A stretch of DNA of 45,390 bases from Amphimedon queenslandica (Eukaryota; Porifera; Demospongiae; Haplosclerida; Niphatidae). The notes under the pieces were generated by a model that was not told where the DNA came from, made no database searches, and saw only the letters and a list, made by a program, of their open reading frames with translations. The position numbers were made by a program, and so were the translations under genes. Where the stretch lies: positions 807,863 through 853,252 of the forward strand of contig NW_003546247.1 in the NCBI RefSeq assembly GCF_000090795.2, given 5' to 3'. This document shows, piece by piece, positions 10,550 through 20,215 of this stretch. The first letter of the stretch is position 1. Every line of letters begins with the position of its first letter.

Positions 10550-10760
10550 CTTGTTTAGTTATATAGCCTACATCAAACTCATTTTCCACATTACTCAATT
10601 CCTTAAAATGAGACTTCAGAGATTCACAAATTGTCTGTAGAGAATCAAAGCAATCCTTCATACCATGCCACTCTAATGTTTTTGCCATTCTTTTCTTCTC
10701 TGCAGAAATTACTTTTACAACATATCTATAACCAGCACTTGCATTAGCTGTTTCATCAGG
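10461..10760 (-). pseudogene. Accessory gene of the IS630-like element, exon 2
   Basis: The acceptor is CTTTTTTTAG just above 10760. The exon reads PDETANASAGYRYVVKVISAEKK, then MAKTLEWHGMKDCFDSLQTI, a helical stretch with KSHFKELSNVENEFDVGYI, and ends near LVALYKQHKNEYYITLL. Splicing from exon 1 (donor at 10815) keeps the frame. The stop at 10461-10463 comes where related proteins, as I remember them, continue, and the continuation is found in a different frame downstream. Function is unknown. No catalytic motif is visible. Confidence 0.6.
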
Positions 10761-10814
10761 CTAAAAAAAGATGAATACAATTACAATGTTTAAGCTATTT
10801 TAAATAAAGCACAC

Positions 10815-11057
10815 CTGCAGTTTCTCTGGTGAAACATCTATGGTTAAATCTATACGTGTAGGATGACTTGGATTTTGTTGTCCAATGAATGTATTACTAC
10901 TACTGTGCTGCCATCTTGGCTGATTCATGTATGGTGCTGGAGGATTGCCTGCATACGGGTAAGCGTGGGGAGGTAGGTAGTCTTGCCAAGAAGTACAATC
11001 AGAATGACAATTGTCGGAAGTATCCCCTGCAGTGCTGTCATGGTCCATTGATGCCAT
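10815..11057 (-). CDS. Accessory gene of the IS630-like element, exon 1 (Pro/Tyr/Gln-rich N-terminus)
   Basis: ATG at 11057 begins a clean 81-codon frame: an acidic/Ser-rich start (MASMDHDSTAGDTSDN), then a Pro- and Tyr-rich, low-complexity middle (DYLPPHAYPYAGNPPAP), and a strongly conserved-looking RIDLTIDVSPEKLQ before the splice donor CAG|GTGTGC at 10814. It begins about 150 bases inside the right terminal repeat, so the gene's promoter must lie within or near that terminus. The disordered N-terminus plus charged C-terminus suggests a binding or regulatory protein, not an enzyme. This is inference. Confidence 0.65.
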
Positions 11058-11209
11058 GATAACTTTCTATAGAGCACGAGTGACTGAAACTAACTCAGAC
11101 CAGACACTGCTATCAGTTAATCCACTCCACTAAACACGCCCAGGGTTGGGTGTTATTAGTAGCATGCATGCACATTTCCCCATTTGCAAGGTCTACGCAA
11201 ACAGCTGTA

Positions 11210-11766
11210 CCTTTTATTACATTTCTTTTCTTTCTTTCACTTGCCATTTCTGCTCGCCATGACTTAAGTCATCTAATGTACCTACAATGATTATGTAATC
11301 ATTATGTAGTTTTAATACCATCTCCTGATTCTTAATTTGTGCCATGGTATATTACGATTTGCCTTCCTAGCAAGCCCTTTCTTGGGTGGTATAGTGACTG
11401 TAAACTGAGCATCTTTCATTTTGAGGCAGCTCCTTCATTTCATTCCCCAGCTGCACTTAGCAGTCTCCCATACTCAGCATCTCTTTCACAGCTTTAATCA
11501 CATTGGTTCTTTTTCTCACAGCATCTTTGATACATTTACCAGATGGAGCTAAAGAAGCTGACACTTTAATGAAGCTTATATGCTAAGTTAAAGTAAATAT
11601 AATTTCAAGAATTAATATGCTTACTTGGCCTACTGTCGGTAGTTTCACTGGTGGATTGTCACTTTGGTGTCGGAGACGAGTGACAACATAAGTGGCTACT
11701 TGTTTCTGCATTAAGGAAGGGTGAGCATCTGATGATAAATTTGTAGCATCCACTAGAGTTGAACTC
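11210..11766 (-). pseudogene. RAG1-N-like gene, middle piece between MITE and IS630-like element
   Basis: Directly after the MITE the frame reads VDATNLSSDAHPSLMQKQVATYVV and TRLRHQSDNPPVKLPTVGQ, ending at a GT donor (CCAA|GTAAGC, 11624). After an intron ending TTAG (about 11585) come SGKCIKDAVRKRTNVIKAVKEML and, after frameshifts, TIPPKKGLARKANRNIPWHKLR (about 11400-11340). I recall the same order (a Q-rich LPT.GQ block, then IPPEH..A.KA....PW.KLR) in large invertebrate proteins with a RAG1-like N-terminus. Stops near 11460, 11365 and elsewhere show decay. The piece ends at the TA of the IS630-like insertion. Confidence 0.6.
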
Positions 11767-11968
11767 TTGTATTGTGAAAAATTTTAGTGGCCAAACAATT
11801 TTGCAGATCCATTCCAAAATCAATTTTGTGGCTTTCATTTTTGTGGTTTTCCATTTTTCTGCCATCTTGCACCGTATTGAATCATTTGTCATTGATTTTA
11901 TTTCCATTGATCTTAAAAAATGCTAAATCCACATCAATTTTGGTCCACAAAATTTTTTTACTATACGG
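11767..11968. mobile_element. MITE (202 bp), same family as 25044-25247
   Basis: Ends resemble the terminal motif CCGTATAG...GAAAATTTT. The interior shares a run of over 30 identical bases with the copy at 25044-25247 (CAATTTTGTGGCTTTCATTT and onward). The flanking dinucleotides (TC at 11765, AA at 11969) are degenerate where an intact TA duplication would be expected. Counting one dinucleotide, the coding frame of the surrounding RAG1-N-like gene stays open across the site, which supports these ends. It codes for nothing. It probably depends on a pogo- or Tc1-like transposase. Confidence 0.78.
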
Positions 11969-12649
11969 AAGATGATGTGCACTGTCTGTGTTTAAATCAA
12001 TTAGCTTCACTGATCTGTGACACTCACATCTAACTATTATATTGTTGATCATGATTTGGGTCAGTGATGACAAATTCTTGAAACAGTTGACGTCATTATC
12101 ATGGTACTCTGTACACACAGGGCACTGAAACCAATTAAGCTTCCTATCTAGCCAACACAATAAACAGCACACTGTACAGACTGACAAGGTGCACATTTCA
12201 ACAGGACTGTTTACTGCTGACTTAAACAGGCTACATGTAATGCTGGTAATATATGACGGATTGATTATTTGGTCAAGAGAGAATGTTGGTAAAAGAAATG
12301 CATATGACCCTATTTGCTGCATCAGAAGTGTTGGCCTACCACCAAATGTTACTCGTTTAGCTATTCCTCCTATATTTTTAACATGACAGCTCTTATCATT
12401 GTCGTGAGTCCAAGTAATGGATTGTCGACTAGAAGATGTACATTTAACAGATGCTCGTTTGGCTGTTAAATGGCAGCTTTTGCAGGAACACCCAGAGTGG
12501 ACGTCATCATTATCCTTGCTTGGATCTACACCTAGCACTTCCAGTAGTTCAAAGTATTGTTTACACATGTATTTCTTTTTTACATCAAATGCTTTTCCAC
12601 ATACTCTGCCATAATTATCTAGGTACTTTTTGTGTTTTATAGAAGACAT
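11969..12649 (-). CDS. RAG1 N-terminus-like zinc-binding protein, first exon (truncated by MITE)
   Basis: ATG at 12649 opens a frame of 229 codons up to the MITE (the frame then runs 26 codons into MITE sequence). Residues 14-21 GRVCGKAF, then CKQYFELLEVLGVD, DVHSGCSCKSCHL and a WTHDNDKSCHV block follow the order of the zinc-binding region of vertebrate RAG1 upstream of its RING finger. KSITCQ-like ITCSLFKSAVNSPVEMC, then CTVCC and FQCPVC (residues about 135-182) are a RING finger lacking one expected Cys. A further block IIVRCECHRSVKLIDL matches the place of the RAG1 zinc finger after the RING. The first Cys of the CxxC at residue 14 is Gly. Known relatives include the N-RAG-type mobile genes described from molluscs. 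No RAG1 catalytic core is seen here. Confidence 0.72.
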
Positions 12650-12659
12650 GCTTCAATAA

Positions 12660-13000
12660 TTTAAAAATGAAATGGTTTTTTGTTGCATTAAAAATTGTAA
12701 CAGTATCAAGCATATTATAAAAAACAAAGCTAAACTTTCCTCCTTTTCTGGGATCCTGTAGTTTATATTTGTACAGCTGCTGCATAGTCGCTGTAGTTTC
12801 TAACTAGTTTTGCACAGCTGGTTTTACATGGTTTGGTACAGTATTAAATTTATTATAGCATAAATACAATGTATAATGATTTTGCTATGAATACACTAAT
12901 GAACCACAAAGATGTTAGATGAAACAGGAAGGCAATCAGTCAGCCATGATAATGTATTGTTATGGGTCCTAATTAACAACCGGATTAGGTCAATCAATCA
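12660..13000. other. Upstream flank of the RAG1-N-like gene
   Basis: AT-rich, no open frame of note. It should hold the promoter of the minus-strand gene starting at 12649. I see no terminal repeat that would prove the gene is inside a transposon on this side. Confidence 0.4.
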
Positions 13001-13430
13001 CCGGTGACCCATGAGTCTGGAACGTGTCATTCAGCTGGGACAACAGATTTTTGCGCGGCCCAAGTCAATCGCTCATACTGTGAAAGGAGACAGTATCTTC
13101 ATCTCCCGCAAGAGACCCTGGGTAATTTGATCCTTGGTGATATCTTTCATGTTGCCCCAGTTGGAGGCATCATTCTCGCTAAAAAGCTGGGGTAAGCAAG
13201 ATTTGTAGGAGAGGATTCTGCCCCTCTACTTCCAGAAACTCTTTATCGCTATGACTGGACTTTTCAGAGTAGACAAATCTGAATCTGCTCCAGACATGTT
13301 AAGTAGTAACAGGTAAAAAGACTTTTCTATCGGAGTTAAGAAATTAGGCCAATATGGCGGGTTAAGGGGAGCCTTATCTAGGCAAACTTAGCAACACCCT
13401 TCAATGGAGCGACATTACCGTATTTTCTTT
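13000..13430 (-). pseudogene. Decayed DIRS-type coding debris
   Basis: Minus-strand frames give short open pieces (SGADSDLSTLKSPVIAIKSF near 13300; NDASNWGNMKDITKDQI near 13150) without stops in the first and with frameshifts between them. They lie beside other DIRS pieces in the same orientation, which is the only ground for the call. No motif identifies them. Confidence 0.3.
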
Positions 13431-13510
13431 TATTACTACAAAGTAAAGTTTAGAATACTGGGCCATACACCATTGATATGTGACACTGAGCATTCTGAAG
13501 TATAATCCAA
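13430..13510 (-). repeat. DIRS terminal-repeat fragment
   Basis: Read on the minus strand, the segment with CTTCAGAATGCTCAGT followed by CACAT.AAT.GTGT.TGGCC matches the terminal sequence found at 15171-15215, 22860-22915 and 44340-44390. It lies between pieces of DIRS coding sequence, so this copy is rearranged. Confidence 0.5.
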
Positions 13511-13639
13511 GGCTGGTCTGAAGTCTTCCTACTTAAAGTGAGATATCCACAGATATACATCAAGGAACTCAAACTTACAACCAGCCTCCTTAACGCCCTC
13601 AATTGAAAAAAATTAACAAATGACTACATATAACTGGTT

Positions 13640-14653
13640 TCTGTGCTACTAATCTAGCTCAGCCATTTTTCAAAAGCTCACACACGGAACTATGATTTTC
13701 AGCACTAACTAGGGGATATGTTGAGAAAGGTAGTTTATAACAATACTCAATAATATCCAGAAATATAAGGTGAGGAATGTAACACATTCAGCCAAAATGA
13801 CATATGCTGTTTGAGCCGTGCCTTTACCTTACTTGCTAAACCCCATGCTCATAAGCTTCCCAATATCTAGCAGACATGAACAAAAATATCATTACTCTCA
13901 GCTTGGTGTTCACCCCACTTGTCTACTTCAGTACAGCTATGTTGAGGATACAAAGGTGCTGCTACTTTGGGGCAGGAACTCAGCAAATGTCCCATTTCAC
14001 TGCATATAAAGCATGGACCACTCAGTCTAAAACCGCAAAAAGCTCTTGAATGACGTGGAATTGCTTGCTGAAACTTTTAAGACCTCCCTCTATTGGGCCA
14101 ATTGGCCTTGAACTGCTGCTGGAGAGCTAAAATCCTAGCCGAATCAGGAGTAACTGTTCGTGCCTGGACTTCCTTTCTCTAACCTGCAGCAGCTTTCACT
14201 GTCCTTTTTTCAGCCAAAGAGTCAGAATCATATAAACCACTTTCTACCCGTGTTTGATAGCTTAATGAACTTCAGACGATGAGTAATCCAGCTCCTACTT
14301 TCCTAGAGAATCCCCTTTGCTTTAACAACTAATTGCTTAATTGTTACAGAAGGCTTGAGAAGTGCTGCAGTTATCTTCCCGAGCTACTGAGAAGACTCAT
14401 GTAAACACTTCTCCAGCTTCTTTACATAAAGAAATTGATCCTTATTCCTCTTGAAGTTAATATCCAACACAGACCTGTCTATTTTAGGGTTTGTAGCGGC
14501 CATCTCTGCAACTTCATCAAATCTGTTATTCAGTCTAGTACAGGTATCTCCAACATGACATGTCAGATGCTCCTCCACTATAGTCACACTAAGACAATAC
14601 GGGTATGACAAAGACAGTACAGTAGGGTAATGTTGGCTGATGTAGACCCACAC
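13640..14653 (-). pseudogene. DIRS retrotransposon gag with CCHC zinc knuckle, and start of pol
   Basis: The minus strand at 14653-14384 encodes NRFDEVAEMAATNPKIDRSV and a basic helix (RNKDQFLYVKKLEKCL), the N-terminal gag region of sponge/cnidarian DIRS elements as I recall them. At 14013-13972 CFICSEMGHLLSSC is a perfect CCHC knuckle (CX2CX4HX4C). At about 13775-13680 FLDIIEYCYKLPF and SAENHSSV match the opening of the DIRS reverse-transcriptase ORF, after which the frame ends in unrelated DNA. It is opposite in orientation to the DIRS at 15165-23232, so it is a separate, truncated copy. Confidence 0.65.
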
Positions 14654-14659
14654 AGATGA

Positions 14660-15160
14660 TAGACTGCAACACTAGTCGGCTTGCACAAGGTAGCTATGCC
14701 TAATATTGACACTTGAGCAATATTAAGAGCGAATATATTACGAAAGCTACAACAAACCTTACCTATAGGTTGTGCAGTCTAATGGTAATCTAATTTAAAC
14801 GGGAGCTTATTTTCTGCATAATTTATTATAGTCAACCATCAGAAAATACACTTACCAGTACTGCCCGAGACCGCGCCTATCTGCCAAGGTGCCAAAAAAG
14901 AGCTTGAAAACACAAGCACACAATTTTGACTTCATAAATGCTCTGCTTCAATTGTGTTATGAGTTGTAAGCTTGTTCTGCATAAAGTAACCAAGAAATAG
15001 GAGAAAATTTGCTCCTTCCAGCTACATCGTGACCATGCTTACTCCATTTCCCCATTAGTTTCTACAGCAGAAAAACGGTAAAAGTATTTTTTGTAGCAAC
15101 CTAACAGATACATGTAATAGCTTATTAGACTCCTCAGACATCATGGAGCATAGATTAGCT
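14660..15160. other. Spacer between two oppositely oriented DIRS copies
   Basis: No open frame that I can assign. A weakly terminal-repeat-like stretch (TCTGCTTCAATTGTGTTATGAGTTG) at about 14940-14965 hints at a second DIRS end. Confidence 0.35.
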
Positions 15161-15164
15161 TGCT

Positions 15165-15340
15165 ATTGTATTTCAGAAGGCTCAATCTCAGACATCAAAT
15201 GTGTTTGGCCGGTTTTCATCACTCACAGCTAATTTGTAGTTAAATAACAAGTTTAATAACATTTGTACAGCCCATGCAGCCACTTGCTTTACTATTTAAA
15301 ACCCTTAAATCGCCATTTTTGTTGACCTTTTTTAGCTCAC
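15165..15340 (+). repeat. 5' inverted terminal repeat of the plus-strand DIRS element, with TATA-like box
   Basis: TATTTCAGAAGGCTCA, TTTGGCC, ACTCACAGCTAATTTGTAGT and a TATTTAAAACCC box recur, in inverted order, at the 3' ends of both DIRS copies (22860-23160 and 44090-44345, where the box reads TATATAAAGCCC). Inverted rather than direct terminal repeats are typical of DIRS elements. The TATA-like box suggests that the repeat holds the promoter. Confidence 0.65.
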
Positions 15341-15499
15341 CACTTGTGCTGAGAGTTGGGCTTAATCACATGTTTTTCTTTGGTTTGTCTTTCAGCTATA
15401 GAGATGATAAGACGGAACAAGGTGTTCAGAACAAAGAAAAACCTTCGCTCCAAGAAGTGCTTCCATCGGTTAACTGTGTTTTGAGGTCTGTCAAGGAGC

Positions 15500-16430
15500 T
15501 ATAGAGACAAGTAACTTCAAGTTCTACAGCTGCTGGAACTGGAGAAACTCATGAGTTGCACAGTAGCGGTTGGGTGGACTATCCAGTTCATAGACCCACT
15601 CATTGCGACTTGGACAATGGTGGGGATGCCAGTGATCTTATTGAGGTCTAGTAGGAGACCAACATGATCCTTACAACCTCTTGCACGTGGAGTGTAACAA
15701 ACAATGTCAGAAAGCGAGCTTGAAAGACATACCCACTTCCTAAAGTAATGGCTACTAAGACTCCACGTTTGGATCTTTATCTCATATCTGAGATTTCAGC
15801 AGGAGCTAGAGGCGCTGACAATCAGTTCGCATGAACCCTGATGTTTGTTCTGGATGCTATTGCAACCCTTACAACTGTCCTTGAGACAGTACACAGTCTA
15901 TTGAGGAAGCAATTTAGAGAAGCCACATTAACTGCTGTGGACTTCTTAGATAATGCTAATACAAGGATTTCATGATTGACAGGTGAAAGGGTCATCAATG
16001 ATCTTAATATATCCTTGATGCCCCTGGTCAAGGATGATCATCAGGTCAAGGATGATCATCATTTCAAGGAGGTTGATCCCAACCACTTTCCTTTTGTCCA
16101 GACATTGCAAAGAGATCCAAGGAATTTATGCAGGCTATGAGAACCCGAATATTTAACAGCCTTTTTTTGAAAAGGTCCCCCTGAAGCTGGGGGCTACAAG
16201 ACCGAGAAGGAGCAGCTACTGAGGGGAAATACCCGAGATGACCAGATACCTAAACGAAAGGGGCGTAGTACCCCTATCAACATGGGAAGTACCAGCCAGA
16301 TAGCTACAGTACTTACTGAGAATCTGGGAAACCCTATAAAAGGACAGGTGGGTCCTAGGAACAGTAAGGGGTACAAATTAGAATTCGGGCAAGATCCAAG
16401 GCAACAGGGCAAACTATGCTAATTGGAATT
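15500..16430 (+). pseudogene. DIRS gag-like region
   Basis: From about 15838 the frame gives MFVLDAIATLTTVLETVHSL, LTAVDFLDNANTRIS and, after a stop, RVINDLNISLMPLVKDD, with a short tandem repeat of GTCAAGGATGATCATC at 16028-16060. The ..FLDNANT.IS....R...DLN..L motif is one I associate with gag proteins of sponge and cnidarian DIRS elements. The 16080-16180 part reads FPFVQTLQ and PEAGG, the usual lead into the pol frame. Many stops. Confidence 0.55.
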
Positions 16431-17190
16431 CAATCTGTCACAGTGTGACCTCATACAACAGGAGGTGGCAGAACTGATATCAAAGGGTGCAGTAAGAGAG
16501 ATTGCAAAGACATCTTCAGAGAAGAGCTTCAACTCAACACTTTTCTGAGTCCAAAAGAAAGGGGAAGGCCTGAGACCTGTCATAAACTTAAAAGCCTTGA
16601 ACAATTTTGTCAAAACCCCCCACTTCAAGATGGAGGGCATACATACCCTAAAAAGCCTTTTAAGGCTAGGTGATTCATCAGTAAAAATAGGCTTTAAGGA
16701 CGCCTATTTTGTCATTCCGATCCGGGAAGACGACTAGAAATTTCTAAGCTTTTCAGTGGCCAGCAAGAATTAACAAGTTGCCTGCCGCCTATTTGGCCTG
16801 GCATCAGCCTGTGTGTCTTTACCAAGACCCTGAAGCCAGTAGTAGCTCTCTGTTGAGAGTAGGGAGTTAGACTGGTCATCTACATAGACAATATTCTAGT
16901 TATGGCAGAATCTAAGGAGAAGGCAAAGGACCAAGCTTTACATCTGACATATCTTCTTCAGTGTCTGGGATTCACAATATACATGACAAAGTTGGTGTAG
17001 ACCACAACGCGATCATTAAAGTTCCTAGGCTTTGCAGTGAACTCAAGAGCAACGGAGCTAAGCCTCCTAGCAGACAAACTAAGAAAGATCAGGGCTGAGT
17101 CACAAATGTTAATAGGGGCGGAGCAAGTTACAAACCACGCCCTCTCAAGTTTAATAGACAAGATGAGTGCTACCAATTAAGTGATTCCCC
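16430..17190 (+). pseudogene. DIRS reverse transcriptase, catalytic Asp lost
   Basis: Across frames the segment reads QEVAELISKGAVREI, then FNSTLFL-like, GLRPVINLKALNNFV (RT motif 2/3), HFKMEGIHTLKSLLRLGD, FKDAYFVIPI (motif A with catalytic Asp), ACRLFGLASA, and at 16881-16892 the active-site box reads YIDN in place of YxDD, so the second catalytic Asp is Asn. Then ALHLTYLLQCLGFTI follows. Several in-frame stops and shifts. The domain order is standard for DIRS pol. Confidence 0.82.
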
Positions 17191-17349
17191 AGCACCTCTG
17201 TTACACAGACATCTGCAAATGTACCTGGCAGAGTCTCTGAGGGTCTTGAATGAACATTACGAGGCTTTTCTAACCCTGTCCCACGAGACAACTAATCTGG
17301 TGGGATACTAAGATCAGCCAATGGAACGGACGGCACATCCTTACCAAGG

Positions 17350-18050
17350 AGCCGGACCTGATAATAGAATTGGATGCCTCAACCCTTGAATGAGGCACAG
17401 ATACGGTGGTCCTTTGTACAGGAAAGGGCTTACCACATCAACTTCTCAGAATTGCTGGCCGCTACATTAGCGTTGAAGACGTTAGTGAAGAACAAGACAG
17501 GGATGTCAGTCCTACTCAAGATAGACAATACCACAACAGTGTCTTACATCAACAATCAAGGAGGCACTGTCTCCAAGACATTTGTCACTCTCACGAAAGA
17601 TTTATGGATGTGGTGCCAGAAAAGGAACATCCACATTCAAAGCACAAAACCTACCAGAGCCTTGAATAGCAGGGCAGACATGAAAATCCATATCCCTAAA
17701 GGACCAGTCAGATTGGAAGCTAGACAGAGACACCTTTACCAAAAAGGAGCTATATGGCCTAATAGATGTGGACCTGTTTGCATCCAGACTGACCAATCAG
17801 TGCCATCGCTATTTCAGCTGGCAGCCAGGTCCTTATGCAGAGGCAACAGATGCCTTCTGACTGGATTGGTCGAGAATACGAGGCTTTGCCAATCCTTCTA
17901 GAAATATTATATCGAATCATCTCGAAAATACAATCACAGAAAGCATATGTGGTACTAGTGGCCCCAGATGGAAGTGCCATCCCTGGTATGCATCTCTTCT
18001 CGCAATGGCAGTAGACTGGCCATGCCTAATACCAACTCAACACTTAACCC
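17350..18050 (+). pseudogene. DIRS RNase H and connection region
   Basis: IIELDAST (first Asp, about 17363) leads into HINFSELLAATLALKTLV (Glu) and KIDNTTTVSYINNQGG (Asp), the RNase H signature of DIRS elements. The open frame from 17374 to 17901 contains most of this. In another frame 17759-17860 gives LIDVDLFASRLTNQ and FSWQPGPYAEATDAF, then GFANPS, the region between RNase H and the recombinase. Stops interrupt the last part. Confidence 0.8.
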
Positions 18051-18059
18051 CATTGAATC

Positions 18060-18415
18060 CTCCACTAGCCAGGTGGAGCATATCCGGCAATGACTCGATG
18101 GTAAGGGCCTTTCAAGCCAAGCTACAGAGATCATTCTTAGCCCACGGCGAACAAAAACCAAGAAGTCTTATGACTCACTTTTTGGACAAAGGAGTAGCTG
18201 GTGTAGTCAATGGGTGACAGATCCTTTTCAGCACCTGTGAATAAAGTGGTTAACTTTGTAGCTCCATTATATCAGGAGGGCTATCAGAATAACTCAATTG
18301 GAGCATACAGGTCAGCTATCTCTTCAGTACATGACAAGGTTGATGGTGTACCTGTTGGTCAACACCCCTTGGTAACAAGATTTATTAAAGAAACCTTCAA
18401 TAATTGACCCCCCAT
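18060..18415 (+). pseudogene. DIRS tyrosine recombinase, N-terminal SAM-like part
   Basis: The frame RWSISGNDSMVRAFQAKLQR, then (after a frame change at about 18212) PVNKVVNFVAPLYQEGYQNNSI and GAYRSAISSVHDKVDGVPVG, is the core-binding half of a DIRS tyrosine recombinase. The minus-strand DIRS at 44694-45338 has the same stretch (VANFLASLYQKGYQ, NAYRSAISLVHEK), which confirms the family. Confidence 0.8.
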
Positions 18416-18419
18416 TCCA

Positions 18420-18932
18420 AGATATTCTAGCACTTGGATGTGTCCAGACGGTTTTGAGGGATCTGGATTCCCTCTGTCCATCCACTAAACTGTCACTCAC
18501 TGAAGCTGCTATCTCTGAAAACAGTTTTTTTATGGCTATTACACGACCCTCTAGGTCAGTAATCTAGCTCACCTTGACTGTGAGATAATACGGTCGAACA
18601 CTGAAGAATTATCCTTCCATCCTAATAAACTTTTGAAACAATTACGCCAAGGGAACTGGATAGAGGAATTCTTTTTCCCTAAAAGTCCTATATAATATTA
18701 TAATTTGTTCTGTAAACACTCTTAAAGTGTATCTAGAAAGAGCAAAACCTCTAAGGTAACAAATCAAGATTATTCATATCTTTCATTAAACCACATAATG
18801 CAGATAAGTCTAGTACTTTTGTTAGAAGGTTATGGACAACCCTAGAACTATCGGGCATCAATTCTTCCATTTTTAGAACTCGTAGTGCTTCAACCTTAGC
18901 AGCTGCTAGGAGAGAAGTCACTCTGCAAGATG
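18420..18932 (+). pseudogene. DIRS tyrosine recombinase, catalytic part (first half)
   Basis: Decayed frames give the first catalytic region (TRPSRSV near 18543), then at 18772-18930 LFISFIKPHN, LWTTLELSGIN, SIFRTRSASTLAAARRE. The expected HSxRGAS block is damaged (deletion: RTRSAS). The frame is cut at 18931 by the pogo element and resumes at 22754. Confidence 0.75.
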
Positions 18933-19106
18933 CCACATAGGGGTCATATTTTGTTTGTGTAAAATTTTGCGAATTGAAGGTTTTTAACCATTTCGCAAAA
19001 AATTATTTTGCAATTTGGCATTTGCAGAATTTTTAGGGCGTGGCTTTAACACCCACGCAAATTAACGGGCCATGCCAATACTACATATTATCATTATTAG
19101 GAACAC

Positions 19107-20215
19107 GTGAGGCTAACTGCATTGACTCTTAAATTTCTTCTAAGCCATCCATGTCTGTTTCATTCTGTTTTGACTCTGTTTCGTGGCCACCATGTGTACA
19201 ATTATCTCTGGACTCCAGTGATTGGAGAGAGTCTCACTTGTAAGGAAGAACCTGGTAATATCAATGACGTTTATGCTGTTGCTGTAAAAAGGATTTATGA
19301 TGATACTATAGTTGGTCATGTACCTAGAACTACATCAGCAGTTTGTTGCCTGTTTTTAAGGTACAACGGGCTGAACGCACAATTTAGATTTCGGGACACA
19401 AATTTTTTTCTTTATACTTTTGCTACAATATATAATTTTTTCAATTTTTTTCTCAATAGTGAGATGCAATAAACTTTACTAAACTTTGTAAAATGGATGA
19501 AAACTTAGTAAAGAATTCTTGAACATGATGAGAGTACTTTAATTTTTTGTAATATCATTGTGTTTATAATATTGTTTTCTATTGACTCACTTGGCAAAAG
19601 TTTTTCAAGTTTTGCAAAATGGGCTGCAATCTTTCATGAAGTTTTGTGACTTTCAAACATCAGTGTATCACAAAAGCATTGACTGCATACAAACTTGATT
19701 GAGTGTTTGCATTCATTATCCCACGATCGCAAGCTTTAGAGCTTCGTAGAGCCTTCATTCACCAGATGAAACAGCTAAATAAACAATAGTCAGGAAATAC
19801 ATACTGGTGGCCATTTATATTAATGGTTTGACTAATATGACGTCATAAATTAACCCCACCTTGTAATTAATTTGTCCCGCCAGTTATAATATACAGGTAT
19901 CCAGAATTGACACAAGATCAAAGATGGCGTATAAAGTATGAAAAGTTATTGAGGATTTTTTTAATATTTAAAGTTCAATGATCTATAACTTCTAAACAAA
20001 ACAGTGCATGGTAAAAATTAAAAAATACCACAAGTTGTACAACTTTTTTTCCACTATAAAATGGCAGCAATTAAAAAAATATTAAAATTTCATCCAAAAG
20101 TACCTTAAACGTGGATCTATAACATGTAAAGTCACTGGACATGGGCAACATTCTTGGGACTTGCCTCAGGGTGGGTTAGAGGTCCCATGTAGTCTCACTT
20201 TTACTTGAAGACAAG
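19107..20215 (+). pseudogene. HIRAN-like domain of the pogo accessory gene (two exons)
   Basis: Exon 1 has FRGHHVYNYLWTPVIGE, LTCKEEPGNINDVYAVAVKR and TIVGHVPRTTSAVCCLFL, the pattern of a HIRAN-like fold (strand-rich, with VGHVP near its centre) as seen in many invertebrate proteins. A donor (AAG|GTACAA, about 19361) follows. After an AT-rich intron of about 0.7 kb, exon 2 has GSITCKVTGHGQHSWDL and QGGLEVPCSLTF (about 20112-20202), the C-terminal part of the same domain. A stop lies at 20203 in this frame, just before the ULP1-bearing frame. HIRAN domains bind DNA 3' ends in HLTF; a similar role here is inference. The start codon is not certain, as 19107 gives a short unrelated leader. Confidence 0.72.

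Larger units (their letters stand above)
8769..11207. mobile_element. IS630/Tc1-like DNA transposon carrying two convergent genes
   Basis: The ends are inverted repeats: of the first 26 bases 23 match (shared CTGTTTGCG.AGAC.TTGCAAAT). TA lies directly outside both ends (8767-8768 and 11208-11209), the target duplication of the IS630-Tc1-mariner superfamily. Inside, a DDE transposase runs on the plus strand (9170-9800) and a spliced gene of unknown role runs on the minus strand (11057-9930), tail to tail. The length is 2.4 kb. It lies within the RAG1-N-like gene, whose parts continue on both sides. Confidence 0.85.

Noticed and set aside
11787..11975. Plus-strand frame inside the 202-bp MITE
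   Set aside because: The sister MITE at 25044 does not preserve it, and the sequence is explained by terminal and internal repeat structure.
12189..12642. Three plus-strand frames of about 60 codons
   Set aside because: They are shadows of the minus-strand RAG1-N-like exon with its Cys pattern.
13004..13195. Plus-strand 63-codon frame as a host gene
   Set aside because: No family, no splice context, and it lies within DIRS debris that reads on the other strand.
17602..18161. Minus-strand frames of 64-73 codons
   Set aside because: Antisense to DIRS RNase H and recombinase sequence.
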